Of a stretch of DNA of 64,000 bases, positions 27,106 through 36,603 are shown in pieces. Position numbers and translations under genes: made by a program. Source of the stretch: Afipia massiliensis (GTDB lineage: Bacteria > Pseudomonadota > Alphaproteobacteria > Rhizobiales > Xanthobacteraceae); assembly GCF_001006325.2 (NCBI RefSeq), contig NZ_LBIA02000001.1, positions 1,179,501 through 1,243,500 of the forward strand, in the 5' to 3' direction. Below the pieces are notes generated by a model. The model worked only from the letters and a program-made list of their open reading frames with translations, ran no database searches and had not been told where the DNA came from. Positions within the stretch are counted from its first letter, which is position 1. Each line of letters begins with the position of its first letter.

Positions 27106-29658
27106 CTAGTCCCGCGGCATTGCCTCTTTGACAAGTTCCTCGGCGGCTTCCGCCAGCAACTCGTCGGAAGCTTCGCCATAAACCGCTTCGCGGCCGATTT
27201 CCAGCATCACCGGCACCGCGAGCGGCGACACCCGGTCGAGTTCCTTGTGCGTGATTCGGCCCTTGATCCGGATCAGCATATCGCTCAGGCGGCGAATATC
27301 CAGCAGTCCCGTGGCAGCATCGGCGCGCGCCGCGCGCAGCAGAACATGATCGGGCTGGTGCTTGCGCAGCACGTCATAGACGAGGTCGGTCGAGAACAGC
27401 ACCTGACGCCGCGATTTTTCCTCTCCGGTGAAGCGCCGCGCGATCAGGCCTGAGATCACCGCGCAGGTGCGGAACGTGCGCTTCATCAGCGCCGATTCCG
27501 CGAGCCATGCTTCCAGATCGTCGCCGAGCATGTCGGCATCGAACAGCGCATCGAGATCGAGGCGGCCATTGCGGATCATCGATGACATGTCCCCGAGCGA
27601 CCACACCGCCAGCGCATATTCATTGGCAACAAAACCGAGCGGCTTCGCCCGCCCCCGCTCCAGCCGCCGGGTCAGCAGCATGCCCAGCGTCTGATGCGCA
27701 AGACGCCCTTCGAACGGATAGCAGACGAGATAATGCTTATCGGCGCGCGGAAATGTCTCAACGACCAGTTCGCGCGGACCCGGCACACGGGAAAACGCCG
27801 CCTGCAGCGACAGCCATTCGCGCACCTGGTCAGGCAGGCCTTTCCACGCGCGCTGATCGGCGAGCAAGAGGCGCACCCGCTCGGCGAGGTAGGTCGAGAG
27901 CGGAAACTTGCCGCCCGCGTAGGACGGCACCTTGGCATTGGCGTCGTTGCTGCGCGACACGTACACTTCGTCTTCCATCAAGGCTTCGTAGCGCACGACT
28001 TCGCCGCCAAACACGAAAGTATCGTTTGGCACCAGTCCTTCGATGAAATACTCCTCGATCTGGCCGAGCATCCGCCCGCCGCGAGCGATCGCGCCGGTCG
28101 AACCCGAGCCCTTGCTGCGGCCGCGCACCAGTTTCACCTTCAGCATCGGCTCTTCGACGATGGTGCCGACATTGAGGCGATAGCTCTGGCGCACCTTCGG
28201 ATTGGTGACTCGCCAGCGTCCGGTCTTGTCCTGCTTGATCCGCGCAAACCGCTCATAGCTTTTCAGCGCGTAGCCGCCGGTGGCGACGAAATCGATCGCG
28301 TCGTCGAAATCGGTGCGCGGCAGGTCCGTGTACGGCGCAGCACTGCGCACCTCGTCGTAGAGCGCATCGGCGAGAAACGGCTCACCGCAGGCGCATCCGA
28401 GCACATGCTGCGCCAGCACATCGAGCGAGCCGTTGCGCTGCGGCGGCGTGTCCTGCGCATTCTCCGCCACCGCATCGATGGCGGCGCGGCATTCCAGCAC
28501 CTCGAAGCGATTGGCCGGCACCATCACCGCGCGCGACGGCTCGTCGAGACGGTGATTGGCGCGGCCGATCCGCTGCATCAGCCGCGAGGCGCCTTTCGGC
28601 GCGCCGACGTTGATGACGAGATCGATGTCGCCCCAGTCGATGCCCAGGTCGAGCGACGACGTACAGACCACGCCGCGCAGCTTGCCCGCCGCCATCGCGT
28701 CCTCGACCTTGCGCCGCTGCGCGACATCGAGCGAGCCGTGATGCAGGGCAATCGCAAGACCGTCGTCGTTGATGCGCCAGAGGTCCTGAAACAGCATCTC
28801 GGCCTGCGCGCGGGTATTGACGAACATCAGCGAGGTATTGTTGGCCTTGACCAGATCGTAAATCTCACCGAGCGCATGGCGTGCCATGTGACCGGCCCAC
28901 GGCAGCCGCTCCCTGGTGTCGAGCATTTCGACGATGGGTGCAGCACCGGCGTCGGCGATGACAAGATCGGCCATGTTCTGCGCGCCGCTCACCTGCGGCA
29001 TCAGATAACGACGCAGATCATCGGGCTCCGCGACGGTGGCGGACAAACCAACCATCGTCACCTGCGGCGCGAGCCGCCACAGTCGCGCGAGGCCGAGTGA
29101 TAAAAGATCGCCGCGCTTCGAGGTCACCAACGCGTGCAACTCATCGAGCACGACCCGCTTCAACGACGAAAACAAAAACGGTGCATCGTCGGATGATAAC
29201 AACAACGCAAGCTGTTCGGGCGTAGTCAGAAGAATGTCCGGTGGGTATTTGCGCTGCCGCTGCCGCCGCGACACCGGCGTATCTCCGGTGCGGGTTTCCA
29301 CCCGAACCGGCAGCTTCATGTCGGCGATGGGCCGTTCGAGATTGCGCGCGATGTCCACCGCCAGCGCCTTCAGCGGAGAAATGTAAAGCGTGTGCAGGCC
29401 ACCAGTGCGCGCGACGCTGCGGCCGGTCGAGATCGTTTTCGCCTGCCTTGGTTGCGGTGTGCCGAGTTCCACCAACGTCGGCAGAAAGCCGGCCAGCGTC
29501 TTGCCCGCGCCGGTCGGTGCGATCAGCAATGCAGACCGGTTGTTTTGCGCCTTTGCCAACAGATCGAGCTGATGCGCGCGCGGCGACCAGCCCCGCGCCG
29601 CGAACCAGCGCTGGAAAATCTCGGGCAGCAGATCGGAAGACGGGGCTCTGGTATCCAC
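27106..29658 (-). CDS. lhr: Ligase-associated DEXH-box helicase (Lhr-core type)
   Basis: An 850-residue superfamily 2 DNA helicase. Motif I APTGAGKT (47-54), motif II DELH (172-175), motif III SAT, and the C-terminal helicase motif QRIGRANHR are all present, followed by the winged-helix and Lhr-core domains. Lhr-core helicases unwind RNA:DNA and DNA duplexes 3' to 5' and occur with a ligase, an MBL-fold exonuclease and PdeM. Here pdeM follows directly, while ligase and exonuclease lie 2.5 kb upstream on the other strand. The start is GTG. Confidence 0.95.
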   Translation of the reverse strand: MDTRAPSSDLLPEIFQRWFAARGWSPRAHQLDLLAKAQNNRSALLIAPTGAGKTLAGFLPTLVELGTPQPRQAKTISTGRSVARTGGLHTLYISPLKALAVDIARNLERPIADMKLPVRVETRTGDTPVSRRQRQRKYPPDILLTTPEQLALLLSSDDAPFLFSSLKRVVLDELHALVTSKRGDLLSLGLARLWRLAPQVTMVGLSATVAEPDDLRRYLMPQVSGAQNMADLVIADAGAAPIVEMLDTRERLPWAGHMARHALGEIYDLVKANNTSLMFVNTRAQAEMLFQDLWRINDDGLAIALHHGSLDVAQRRKVEDAMAAGKLRGVVCTSSLDLGIDWGDIDLVINVGAPKGASRLMQRIGRANHRLDEPSRAVMVPANRFEVLECRAAIDAVAENAQDTPPQRNGSLDVLAQHVLGCACGEPFLADALYDEVRSAAPYTDLPRTDFDDAIDFVATGGYALKSYERFARIKQDKTGRWRVTNPKVRQSYRLNVGTIVEEPMLKVKLVRGRSKGSGSTGAIARGGRMLGQIEEYFIEGLVPNDTFVFGGEVVRYEALMEDEVYVSRSNDANAKVPSYAGGKFPLSTYLAERVRLLLADQRAWKGLPDQVREWLSLQAAFSRVPGPRELVVETFPRADKHYLVCYPFEGRLAHQTLGMLLTRRLERGRAKPLGFVANEYALAVWSLGDMSSMIRNGRLDLDALFDADMLGDDLEAWLAESALMKRTFRTCAVISGLIARRFTGEEKSRRQVLFSTDLVYDVLRKHQPDHVLLRAARADAATGLLDIRRLSDMLIRIKGRITHKELDRVSPLAVPVMLEIGREAVYGEASDELLAEAAEELVKEAMPRD

Positions 29659-29729
29659 GCCCTAGAGTTAAGGCGTGGCAGGCGTCCGGTCGAGAGCGGA
29701 GACGGACGATCCGCCTCCGCTCTCGGGCG

Positions 29730-30947
29730 TTATTCGGTGACCGGCTTATCCGAAATATCCCAGTCCTTGCCGTTGAAGATCGCGATGTGGAGCGTCTTCA
29801 TCGGGGTGTAGTTGTCCGGCGTAAAGCTGTAGGTGATGCCATCCAGCATGTAGGGCGAGTGGAAACCGGCCAGCAATTGCGCCTGCTTCAGCACGTTGGC
29901 GCGGGTCAGATCGTCGCCGCAGCGGCGCAGAATTTCCGCCATGGTCACTGCCTGCCCGTAGCCTGCATAGGCGATGGTGTTGTCGGGATCGACATTCGGC
30001 AGATACTTCTTGCGCAACTCCTCGAAGCCCATCACGTCCGCATCCTTCTCCCAGCGCGGCACGCCGACCTCCTTGGCGTAGCGCATGGCGACAATGCCGG
30101 TGGCATTCTCGAGGCCCGCGGCATTGAGGATCGAGCGGCCCGTGGAACCAGCCGTCAACAGATGCAGCGGCTTCCAGCCGAGTTCGACCACCTTGCGGAC
30201 CGACTGCGACGTCGCCTTGCCGGTGGTGATGTTGAAGAAGACATCCGCGCCCGACTTGGACAGGTTGATGAGCTGCGAATCGATCGTCGGATCGGTGAGG
30301 TCGTAGGTGGCTTCGGCGACGACGGTGGCCTTGCCGCCGGCCTGCGCCAGCATCTCCTTGAACGGACCGAGGAAGTCACGCCCGAAATCGTCGTTCTGAT
30401 AAAGTATCGCAACCTTGGCATTCGGCTTCACGCTCAAGACGTGCTTGGCGAGAATGCGCGCTTCGGTCGGATAAAGCGGCAGACCCGCCATGGTCCATTT
30501 GAAGTTCTTGGGATCGTTCCACTTGGACGCGCCGGTGTTCAAGAGAAGCTGCGGCACGCCCTTGGAGTTGAGATACTTGTGCACGGCAGTCTGCGGCGCG
30601 GTGCCCAGAGAGCCGAACAGCGCCAGCACTTCTTCCTGCTCGACCAGCCGGCGCGTCGCTTCCACCGTCTTCGGGGCGGAATAGGAGTCGTCCAGCGAGA
30701 GCATCTTGACCTTGCGGCCGTTGATGCCGCCCTTTTCGTTGATCATTTCGAAATAGGCGGTCGCGACGCGGCCAAGCACGCCATAGAGCGAACCCGGACC
30801 CGAATGCGGGACGGTCTGACCGAGCTTGATTTCGGTGTCACTCGCGCCCGGGTCGTATTTCTTCTGCGCGTGCGCAGCTGACGCCGCCATCAGAACTGTG
30901 GCTGCAAGCGCAGCACCGGCAGTGAACGATTTCATCGTCGTTTTCAT
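29730..30947 (-). CDS. ABC transporter substrate-binding protein, branched-chain amino acid type
   Basis: A 405-residue periplasmic binding protein of the LivK/Peripla_BP_6 class. A signal peptide (about 1-27, cut at AHA-Q) precedes the type I periplasmic fold with IKLGQTVPHSGPGSLYG at the N-terminus. Real ligands of this class range from branched-chain amino acids to aromatic acids and amides. No permease or ATPase genes are adjacent, so it is an orphan within the window. ATG 30947, after a GGGAG box, is chosen over longer in-frame starts because it gives the signal peptide. It interrupts the ligase-associated repair genes. Confidence 0.92.
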   Translation of the reverse strand: MKTTMKSFTAGAALAATVLMAASAAHAQKKYDPGASDTEIKLGQTVPHSGPGSLYGVLGRVATAYFEMINEKGGINGRKVKMLSLDDSYSAPKTVEATRRLVEQEEVLALFGSLGTAPQTAVHKYLNSKGVPQLLLNTGASKWNDPKNFKWTMAGLPLYPTEARILAKHVLSVKPNAKVAILYQNDDFGRDFLGPFKEMLAQAGGKATVVAEATYDLTDPTIDSQLINLSKSGADVFFNITTGKATSQSVRKVVELGWKPLHLLTAGSTGRSILNAAGLENATGIVAMRYAKEVGVPRWEKDADVMGFEELRKKYLPNVDPDNTIAYAGYGQAVTMAEILRRCGDDLTRANVLKQAQLLAGFHSPYMLDGITYSFTPDNYTPMKTLHIAIFNGKDWDISDKPVTE

Positions 30948-31125
30948 CTTCTTGTTGTCTCCCTGAATTGTTTTCGCGGCATTCTGCGATGCCTTTGATT
31001 TTCCGGGCCTATTCATTCCGGATCGGACGCAGATCACGGCATCCTGCCGGGCATCACGCCGCTGTCTTGCGTTTTGACGCTGCGGACCCAATGAGAGACT
31101 CGTCTTGAGGCAGGTTCGAAGCCGA

Positions 31126-32052
31126 TTATGCCTTGCTCGCGGTTACCACGAATCCCGGCACGGGCTCGTTCGCCTCGATCCGGGTGGCCGCTGGCATGAT
31201 CGCACACGCCGTCAATCCGGCATCGGCAACCGCGTCGCGCAGATAGGCCTCGCCATGGGCGTAGCGCAGCCCGCGCCCAAGAATAACGCCCTCACCCGGA
31301 TGGGTCTCCACTGTGAACGCCAGCAGCCCCTGCGGCTTCAGCACGCGCGCGGCCTCGCGGAGCAACGGCTCCAGTTTTGGCACATAGACAAAAGCGTCAG
31401 CCGCGATGACGAGATTCGCGCTGGCCTCGCTCTCCGCGCACAGACCTTGCAACATATCCGTGACGTCGAGCCGTGCATAAAGGCCGGTGGCGCGGGCGCG
31501 CTCGATCATGCCGGGCGACAGGTCGATCCCGATCAATTCATCGGACAATGAGGCAAACTCGCGCCCGGCCAGCCCCGTACCGCATCCGAGATCGATCGCC
31601 CGCTTGAAACGCGCCGGCAGCCTTGCCGCGTGACGAGCCGCCAGCACCGCCTTCAGCAACACCTGCGGGCCGCAATAGTCCAGGTCCTGCACCAGCGTCT
31701 TGTCGAACCTCGGCGCATACTGATCGAACAGCGCACGCACATAGCCGGGCGGCATGGAGGAGACTTCCTCCGCACCTAGCCGCATCAGCCGCAGCTTCGC
31801 GCCGTGCCTGTCGTCAGGATCGGACTGGCAGGCATGGGTGTAGGCGACAATGGCCCCATCCCAGGCGCCGAGTTGTTCGCGCAAATCTCCAAGCATGAAC
31901 CACGCCGATGCAAAGCCCGGCTCCAGCTCAATCGCCTGCTCCATCAGCTCTGCTGCCGCCGCAAGGTCGCCGCGCAGCATCAGATCGCGTCCAAAATCGA
32001 AGCGCCGGTCGGCGATCAGATTTCCCGAGGACAGGAACAACGCGGCTGGCAT
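31126..32052 (-). CDS. TPR-containing SAM-dependent methyltransferase
   Basis: A 308-residue cytoplasmic protein. Two TPR units near the N-terminus (about 10-85, with RGDLAAAAELMEQAIELEPG) lead into a class I methyltransferase with the SAM-binding loop AIDLGCGTGLAG (near residue 143) and ADAFVYVPKLEPLL. The pattern is that of TPR-fused methyltransferases acting on proteins or small molecules; the target is unknown. It is divergent from the exonuclease gene with about 110 bases between them. The start at 32052 is the first with family character. Confidence 0.87.
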   Translation of the reverse strand: MPAALFLSSGNLIADRRFDFGRDLMLRGDLAAAAELMEQAIELEPGFASAWFMLGDLREQLGAWDGAIVAYTHACQSDPDDRHGAKLRLMRLGAEEVSSMPPGYVRALFDQYAPRFDKTLVQDLDYCGPQVLLKAVLAARHAARLPARFKRAIDLGCGTGLAGREFASLSDELIGIDLSPGMIERARATGLYARLDVTDMLQGLCAESEASANLVIAADAFVYVPKLEPLLREAARVLKPQGLLAFTVETHPGEGVILGRGLRYAHGEAYLRDAVADAGLTACAIMPAATRIEANEPVPGFVVTASKA

Positions 32053-32173
32053 GGACTTGGTCTGAACCTGATTGGCAGAATTAAAGGGCAAATTGATCCT
32101 GGGAGTAAGCGGCTGAGCCTGAGCGTTGCAAGCCAAGGCTCGAATGAAGGCCCGCACAACCTATATGAAGTCC

Positions 32174-33211
32174 ATGCGTCCGCAAGACATCCTCATGCCG
32201 GTCGCCGCCGGCCTGTGCTGCAAGCCCGGCGGCTTTCATATCGATCCGGTGCGGCCGGTCGAACGGGCGCTGATCACCCACGGCCATTCCGATCATGCCC
32301 GCCCTGGTCATGGCGCGGTGCTGGCGACGCAGGAAACCCTCGACATGATGCGGCTGCGCTATGGCGAAAATTTCGCTGGCAGCACGCAGGCGATCTCCTA
32401 CGGCGAGACCATCAAGCTCGGTGACGTCAGCACGACCTTCCATCCGGCCGGGCACGTGCTGGGCTCGGCGCAGATCGCGGTCACCCACGGCAAGATCAAA
32501 ATCGTTGCTTCCGGCGATTACAAGGACACCGCCGACCCGACCTGCACGCCGTTCGAGGTGGTGCCGTGCGACGTATTCATTACAGAGGCGACGTTCGGAT
32601 TGCCGGTATTTCGCCACAGCGATGTTGCGGGCGAGATTGCGAAACTTCTGGCATCGGTCGCGCTGTTTCCCGAACGCGCGCATCTGGTCGGTGCCTATTC
32701 GCTCGGCAAGGCGCAGCGGGTCATCGCGCTCATCCGTGCGGCAGGGTACGACGCGCCGATCTATCTGCATGGCGCGATGGAGAAGATCACGCGCTACTAC
32801 GAGAGCCGCGGAATTGATCTCGGCGACCTGCGGCTGGCGAAGGGCATGAAAAAAACCGAACTCGCCGGCACCATCACCCTCGCGCCGCCCACCGCGATCA
32901 CCGATATCTGGACGCGGCGATTTCCCGATCCGGTCGCCGCCTTTGCATCAGGCTGGATGCGGGTGCGCGCACGCGCGCGGCAAAAGGGAATCGAACTGCC
33001 GCTGGTGATTTCTGACCACGCCGATTGGGACGGCCTCTGCGCCACCATCGACGCAACGGGCGCCGGCGAAGTCTGGGTGACGCACGGACAGGAAGACGCG
33101 CTGGTGCACTGGTGCCAGTCGAAAGGCCTGAAGGCGCGACCGCTTGCTCTGGTCGGCTATGGTGACGAGGACGAAGACAGCGCGGCAGCGGACGAGGCGA
33201 CGTCGCCATGA
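32174..33211 (+). CDS. Ligase-associated MBL-fold exonuclease
   Basis: A 345-residue metallo-beta-lactamase-fold nuclease of the beta-CASP/Exo type. The metal motif HGHSDH is at 36-41; FHPAGHVLGSAQI and ASGDYKD give the next ligands, and SDHADW near the C-terminus completes the site. It is the exonuclease of the ligase-associated repair set and overlaps the ligase start (ATGA). The start MRPQDIL matches the family N-terminus; in-frame ATGs at 32144 and 32165 are possible alternatives. Confidence 0.93.
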   Translation: MRPQDILMPVAAGLCCKPGGFHIDPVRPVERALITHGHSDHARPGHGAVLATQETLDMMRLRYGENFAGSTQAISYGETIKLGDVSTTFHPAGHVLGSAQIAVTHGKIKIVASGDYKDTADPTCTPFEVVPCDVFITEATFGLPVFRHSDVAGEIAKLLASVALFPERAHLVGAYSLGKAQRVIALIRAAGYDAPIYLHGAMEKITRYYESRGIDLGDLRLAKGMKKTELAGTITLAPPTAITDIWTRRFPDPVAAFASGWMRVRARARQKGIELPLVISDHADWDGLCATIDATGAGEVWVTHGQEDALVHWCQSKGLKARPLALVGYGDEDEDSAAADEATSP

Positions 33212-34884
33212 ACTGTTTCGCGCATCTGCTGGATCGCCTTGCCTACGAGCCCGGACGCAACAACAAGCTGCGGCTGATCACAGGCTACTTTCGTGAGACA
33301 CCTGACCCGGACCGCGGCTGGGCGCTCGCGGCGCTGACCGGCGCGCTGTCGTTTCGGCACGCCAAGCCCGGACTGATCCGCGACCTGATCGCGGAACGCA
33401 CCGACCCGACGCTGTTTGCGTTGTCCTATGACTATGTCGGCGACCTGTCGGAGACCGTCGCACTGATGTGGCCCACCGACAAGCGCGCCACGAACTCGCC
33501 GCCTCCTCCGACGCTGACCGACGTGGTCACCACCTTCAACACGCTGGGCAAGACGGAAATCCCAGCGCAACTGGTGCGCTGGCTCGATGAGCTTGACGAG
33601 ACCGGTCGATGGGCACTCTTGAAGCTTGTTACAGGCGGCCTGCGCATCGGCGTCTCGGCGCGGCTGGCGAAAACAGCGGCGGCAGCGCTGGGCGACAAGG
33701 ACGCGCACGATGTTGAACTGCTGTGGCCGGGGCTCGCACCACCGTATCTCGATCTGTTCGCGTGGCTGGAGGACCGCGCCGACAAGCCGGTCAACCGCGA
33801 TCCCGCGCCGTTCCGTCCGGTCATGCTGGCCCACGCCATCGAGGACACCGACTTCGCAAATCTCGCGCCGGAGGACTTCACCGCCGAATGGAAATGGGAC
33901 GGCATCCGCGTGCAGGCGGTCAGCGGGCGCGACGAGAAAGGCAACACTGTTACACGTCTCTATTCGCGCACCGGCGAGGACATCACCATGAGTTTTCCGG
34001 ATCTGATGCCATCCTTGAGAGTGCCCGGCGCGCTCGACGGCGAGCTGCTGGTGCTGCGCGACGGGCGGGTGCAGACGTTCAATGTGTTGCAGCAGCGGCT
34101 GAACCGAAAATCCGTGACGCCGAAGCTGATGAAGGATTATCCGATCCATCTGCGCGCCTACGACCTGCTCAACGACGGCGACAACGACCTGCGCATGCAG
34201 ACGTTCTCCGAGCGGCGCGCGAAGCTTCAAGATTTCGTCGCGCAACTCGCCGATCCGCGCATCGATCTCTCGCCGCAGGTGGCATTCAAGACATGGGACG
34301 ACCTCGCCGCCGCGCGCGCCGATCCTGGCCGCGCTGGAGCCGGAGAAGATTCGGAGGCTGTCGAGGGCGTCATGCTGAAGCGGCGCGACGCACCCTATCT
34401 GCCGGGTCGCCCAAAAGGCCAATGGTGGAAATGGAAACGCGATCCACACATCATCGACGCCGTGTTGATGTACGCGCAGCGCGGCCACGGCAAACGCTCG
34501 TCGTATTATTCAGATTACACCTTCGGCGTCTGGACCAGCATCGATGGCGCCGATCAGCTCGTGCCGGTCGGCAAGGCCTATTTCGGCTTCACCGACGAAG
34601 AGTTGATTCAAATCGACCGTTTCGTCCGCCGCCACACCACCGAGAAATTCGGTCCAGTGCGCCACGTGGTGCACGAACCCGATCAGGGATTGGTGTTTGA
34701 GGTCGCGTTCGAGGGGCTGGCGCGCTCGGCGCGGCACAAGTCCGGCGTTGCCATGCGCTTTCCCCGCATCAGCCGCTTGCGCTGGGATAAACCGCCGCGC
34801 GATGCGGATCGGCTGGAAACACTTGAACGGATGTTAGTCTTCGAAAGCAGGATTTCCTCTCCGGCGACCGCTGACGGCCATTGA
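33208..34884 (+). CDS. ATP-dependent DNA ligase (repair, LigB/Lig C-like)
   Basis: A 558-residue ligase. The adenylated lysine is Lys229 in EWKWDGIRVQ (motif I KxDGxR). The N-terminal domain is the all-alpha DNA-binding type, and the C-terminal OB domain is present (EGVMLKRRDAPY, WWKWKRD). It joins nicked DNA with ATP, in addition to the NAD ligase expected elsewhere. It is coupled to the exonuclease by a four-base overlap, defining the ligase-associated DNA-damage set with lhr and pdeM. It is not part of a Ku/LigD end-joining operon. Confidence 0.95.
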   Translation: MNCFAHLLDRLAYEPGRNNKLRLITGYFRETPDPDRGWALAALTGALSFRHAKPGLIRDLIAERTDPTLFALSYDYVGDLSETVALMWPTDKRATNSPPPPTLTDVVTTFNTLGKTEIPAQLVRWLDELDETGRWALLKLVTGGLRIGVSARLAKTAAAALGDKDAHDVELLWPGLAPPYLDLFAWLEDRADKPVNRDPAPFRPVMLAHAIEDTDFANLAPEDFTAEWKWDGIRVQAVSGRDEKGNTVTRLYSRTGEDITMSFPDLMPSLRVPGALDGELLVLRDGRVQTFNVLQQRLNRKSVTPKLMKDYPIHLRAYDLLNDGDNDLRMQTFSERRAKLQDFVAQLADPRIDLSPQVAFKTWDDLAAARADPGRAGAGEDSEAVEGVMLKRRDAPYLPGRPKGQWWKWKRDPHIIDAVLMYAQRGHGKRSSYYSDYTFGVWTSIDGADQLVPVGKAYFGFTDEELIQIDRFVRRHTTEKFGPVRHVVHEPDQGLVFEVAFEGLARSARHKSGVAMRFPRISRLRWDKPPRDADRLETLERMLVFESRISSPATADGH

Positions 34885-34950
34885 CGGCGGCGAGACAGTT
34901 CCCCATGTGGCGTGCTATTGTGCGCTGACGCACCCACTCAGGAGACGACG

Positions 34951-35256
34951 ATGCCGGACGATGTGAAGGAATTGCCAGCCAGGAACGACGACACCCTGTC
35001 GCGCTTCCTCGGCGGTTCGCCGCTGGCGGTGCTGCTGCGGCTGGTGCTGCTGTCGCTGCTGGTCGGTGTCGTGCTGGCCGCGATCGGCTTCGATCCGTGG
35101 AACATCGTCTACAGCATCCGCCGCCTGATCGACTGGGTCTGGAATCTGGGCTTCGACTTTATAAACGGCGTGTGGCGCTACTTCCTGCTGGGCGCGGTAA
35201 TCGTGATCCCGGTCTGGCTGATCTCGCGGCTGTTCAGCACCCAGCGGCCGCGCTGA
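34951..35256 (+). CDS. DUF6460-like small inner-membrane protein
   Basis: A 101-residue protein with two hydrophobic helices (about 25-45 and 76-94) separated by an amphipathic stretch (NIVYSIRRLIDWVWNLGFDF). This is the DUF6460 pattern known from Rhizobiales, function unknown. The ATG is preceded by CAGGAG at 8 bases. The stop TGA is followed at once by the TTG start of the MATE gene. Confidence 0.75.
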   Translation: MPDDVKELPARNDDTLSRFLGGSPLAVLLRLVLLSLLVGVVLAAIGFDPWNIVYSIRRLIDWVWNLGFDFINGVWRYFLLGAVIVIPVWLISRLFSTQRPR

Positions 35257-36603
35257 TTGAGAGACGCCACTAAAGTTACAACCGGACAGGTTTTCAGCAT
35301 CGCCGGGCCGGCGATGCTGGCCAATCTGACGACGCCGCTGCTTGGCGTCGTCGCGACGGCCTGTATCGGCAGGCTGGGTGACCCCGCGCTGCTCGGCGGC
35401 GTCGCCATCGCGTCGATCGTTTTCGATTGCCTGTTCTGGCTGTTCGGTTTCCTGCGCATGGGCACGGTCGCGTTTACCGCGCAGGCCCTGGGCGCGCGGG
35501 ATCATGCCGAGATCCGCGCAACCCTGTTTCGTGCCATCATTGTCGCGGCAGCCATCGGCCTTCTCCTGATCGCAGTGAGCAAGCCTCTCGGCACTGTCGT
35601 CCTGTCACTGATGGGAGGCAGCGAGCCGGTGACGGCCGCGGCACGCGAATACTTCGCGATCCGTCTGTGGTCGGCGCCGATGGCGCTCGGCAACTATGCT
35701 CTTCTCGGCTGGTTCGTCGGTCAGGCACGCGCGAAAACCGCGCTTGCGCTGCAAATCCTGATCAATGCGGCCAACATCGCGCTGACGGTGTGGCTGGTCC
35801 TTGTGCTCGACAAGGGCGTTGCCGGTGCAGCGATTGCCGCGGTCCTCGCCGAAACAGCCGGATTCATTGTCGGCGCGATACTGGCCTGGCGCCTGCTGGG
35901 CCGCGTGTTCGATATCAGCGCCGATCGGCTGTTCGACCGCGAACGGCTCCTGCATATGTTCTCGGTCAACCGCGACATTCTCATCCGTACCGCCGCGCTC
36001 ATCGCGGCATTTCTTTTCTTTACGTCGCAGGGCGCACGCGCCGGCGACACCGTGCTGGCGGCCAACGCTGTCCTCAACAATTTCCTTCTGATCAGCGCTT
36101 TCTTTCTCGACGGCATCGCGAATGCGGCCGAGCAGATTTGCGGGCGGACCTACGGCCAGCGCGACCGCGAGGGTTTCCTGACTGCCACCAAGCTCGTCAT
36201 GCTGTGGGGATCGGTGTTTGCACTGGCCGTGACCACCGCCTATTTCTTCTTCGGATCGGGCTTGATTGCGTTGATGACGTCAAACCTCGACATTCAGCGC
36301 GTGGCAAACAGTTATCTTGTCTTCGTGATCCTCGCGCCGATCGTGGGCTTTTTCGCATTCGCCTATGATGGGATTTTCATCGGCGCGACCTGGGCGCGCG
36401 ACATGCGTAATCTCATGCTGCTGTCGCTGGTGATCTTCCTCGCCGCGTGGGCTCTTCTGCGGCCATTCGGCAATGCCGGTCTCTGGACGGCGCTTCTTGT
36501 CCATTACGTTGCGCGCGGCGGCCTGCAGGCGCTGCGTTATCCCGCGCTGTTCAAGGCTTCTTTCGGCGACGGCGCGCTTAATCCGGCCAGGGCTCCGCAG
36601 TAA
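35257..36603 (+). CDS. MATE family efflux transporter (DinF-like)
   Basis: A 448-residue, twelve-helix cation/drug antiporter. The N-terminal helix (VFSIAGPAMLANLTTPLLG) and the GRLGDPALLGG loop are typical of the DinF branch. The start is taken as TTG 35257, touching the stop of the DUF6460 gene; the first ATG (residue 26) would remove helix 1. Its last 26 bases overlap the 3' end of pyrD on the opposite strand. Substrates are unknown. Confidence 0.92.
   Translation: MRDATKVTTGQVFSIAGPAMLANLTTPLLGVVATACIGRLGDPALLGGVAIASIVFDCLFWLFGFLRMGTVAFTAQALGARDHAEIRATLFRAIIVAAAIGLLLIAVSKPLGTVVLSLMGGSEPVTAAAREYFAIRLWSAPMALGNYALLGWFVGQARAKTALALQILINAANIALTVWLVLVLDKGVAGAAIAAVLAETAGFIVGAILAWRLLGRVFDISADRLFDRERLLHMFSVNRDILIRTAALIAAFLFFTSQGARAGDTVLAANAVLNNFLLISAFFLDGIANAAEQICGRTYGQRDREGFLTATKLVMLWGSVFALAVTTAYFFFGSGLIALMTSNLDIQRVANSYLVFVILAPIVGFFAFAYDGIFIGATWARDMRNLMLLSLVIFLAAWALLRPFGNAGLWTALLVHYVARGGLQALRYPALFKASFGDGALNPARAPQ

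Noticed and set aside
26988..27179. N-terminal extension of pdeM through the palindromic repeat
   Set aside because: The added residues are translation of the repeat and of the lhr 3' end, with no match to the PdeM family.
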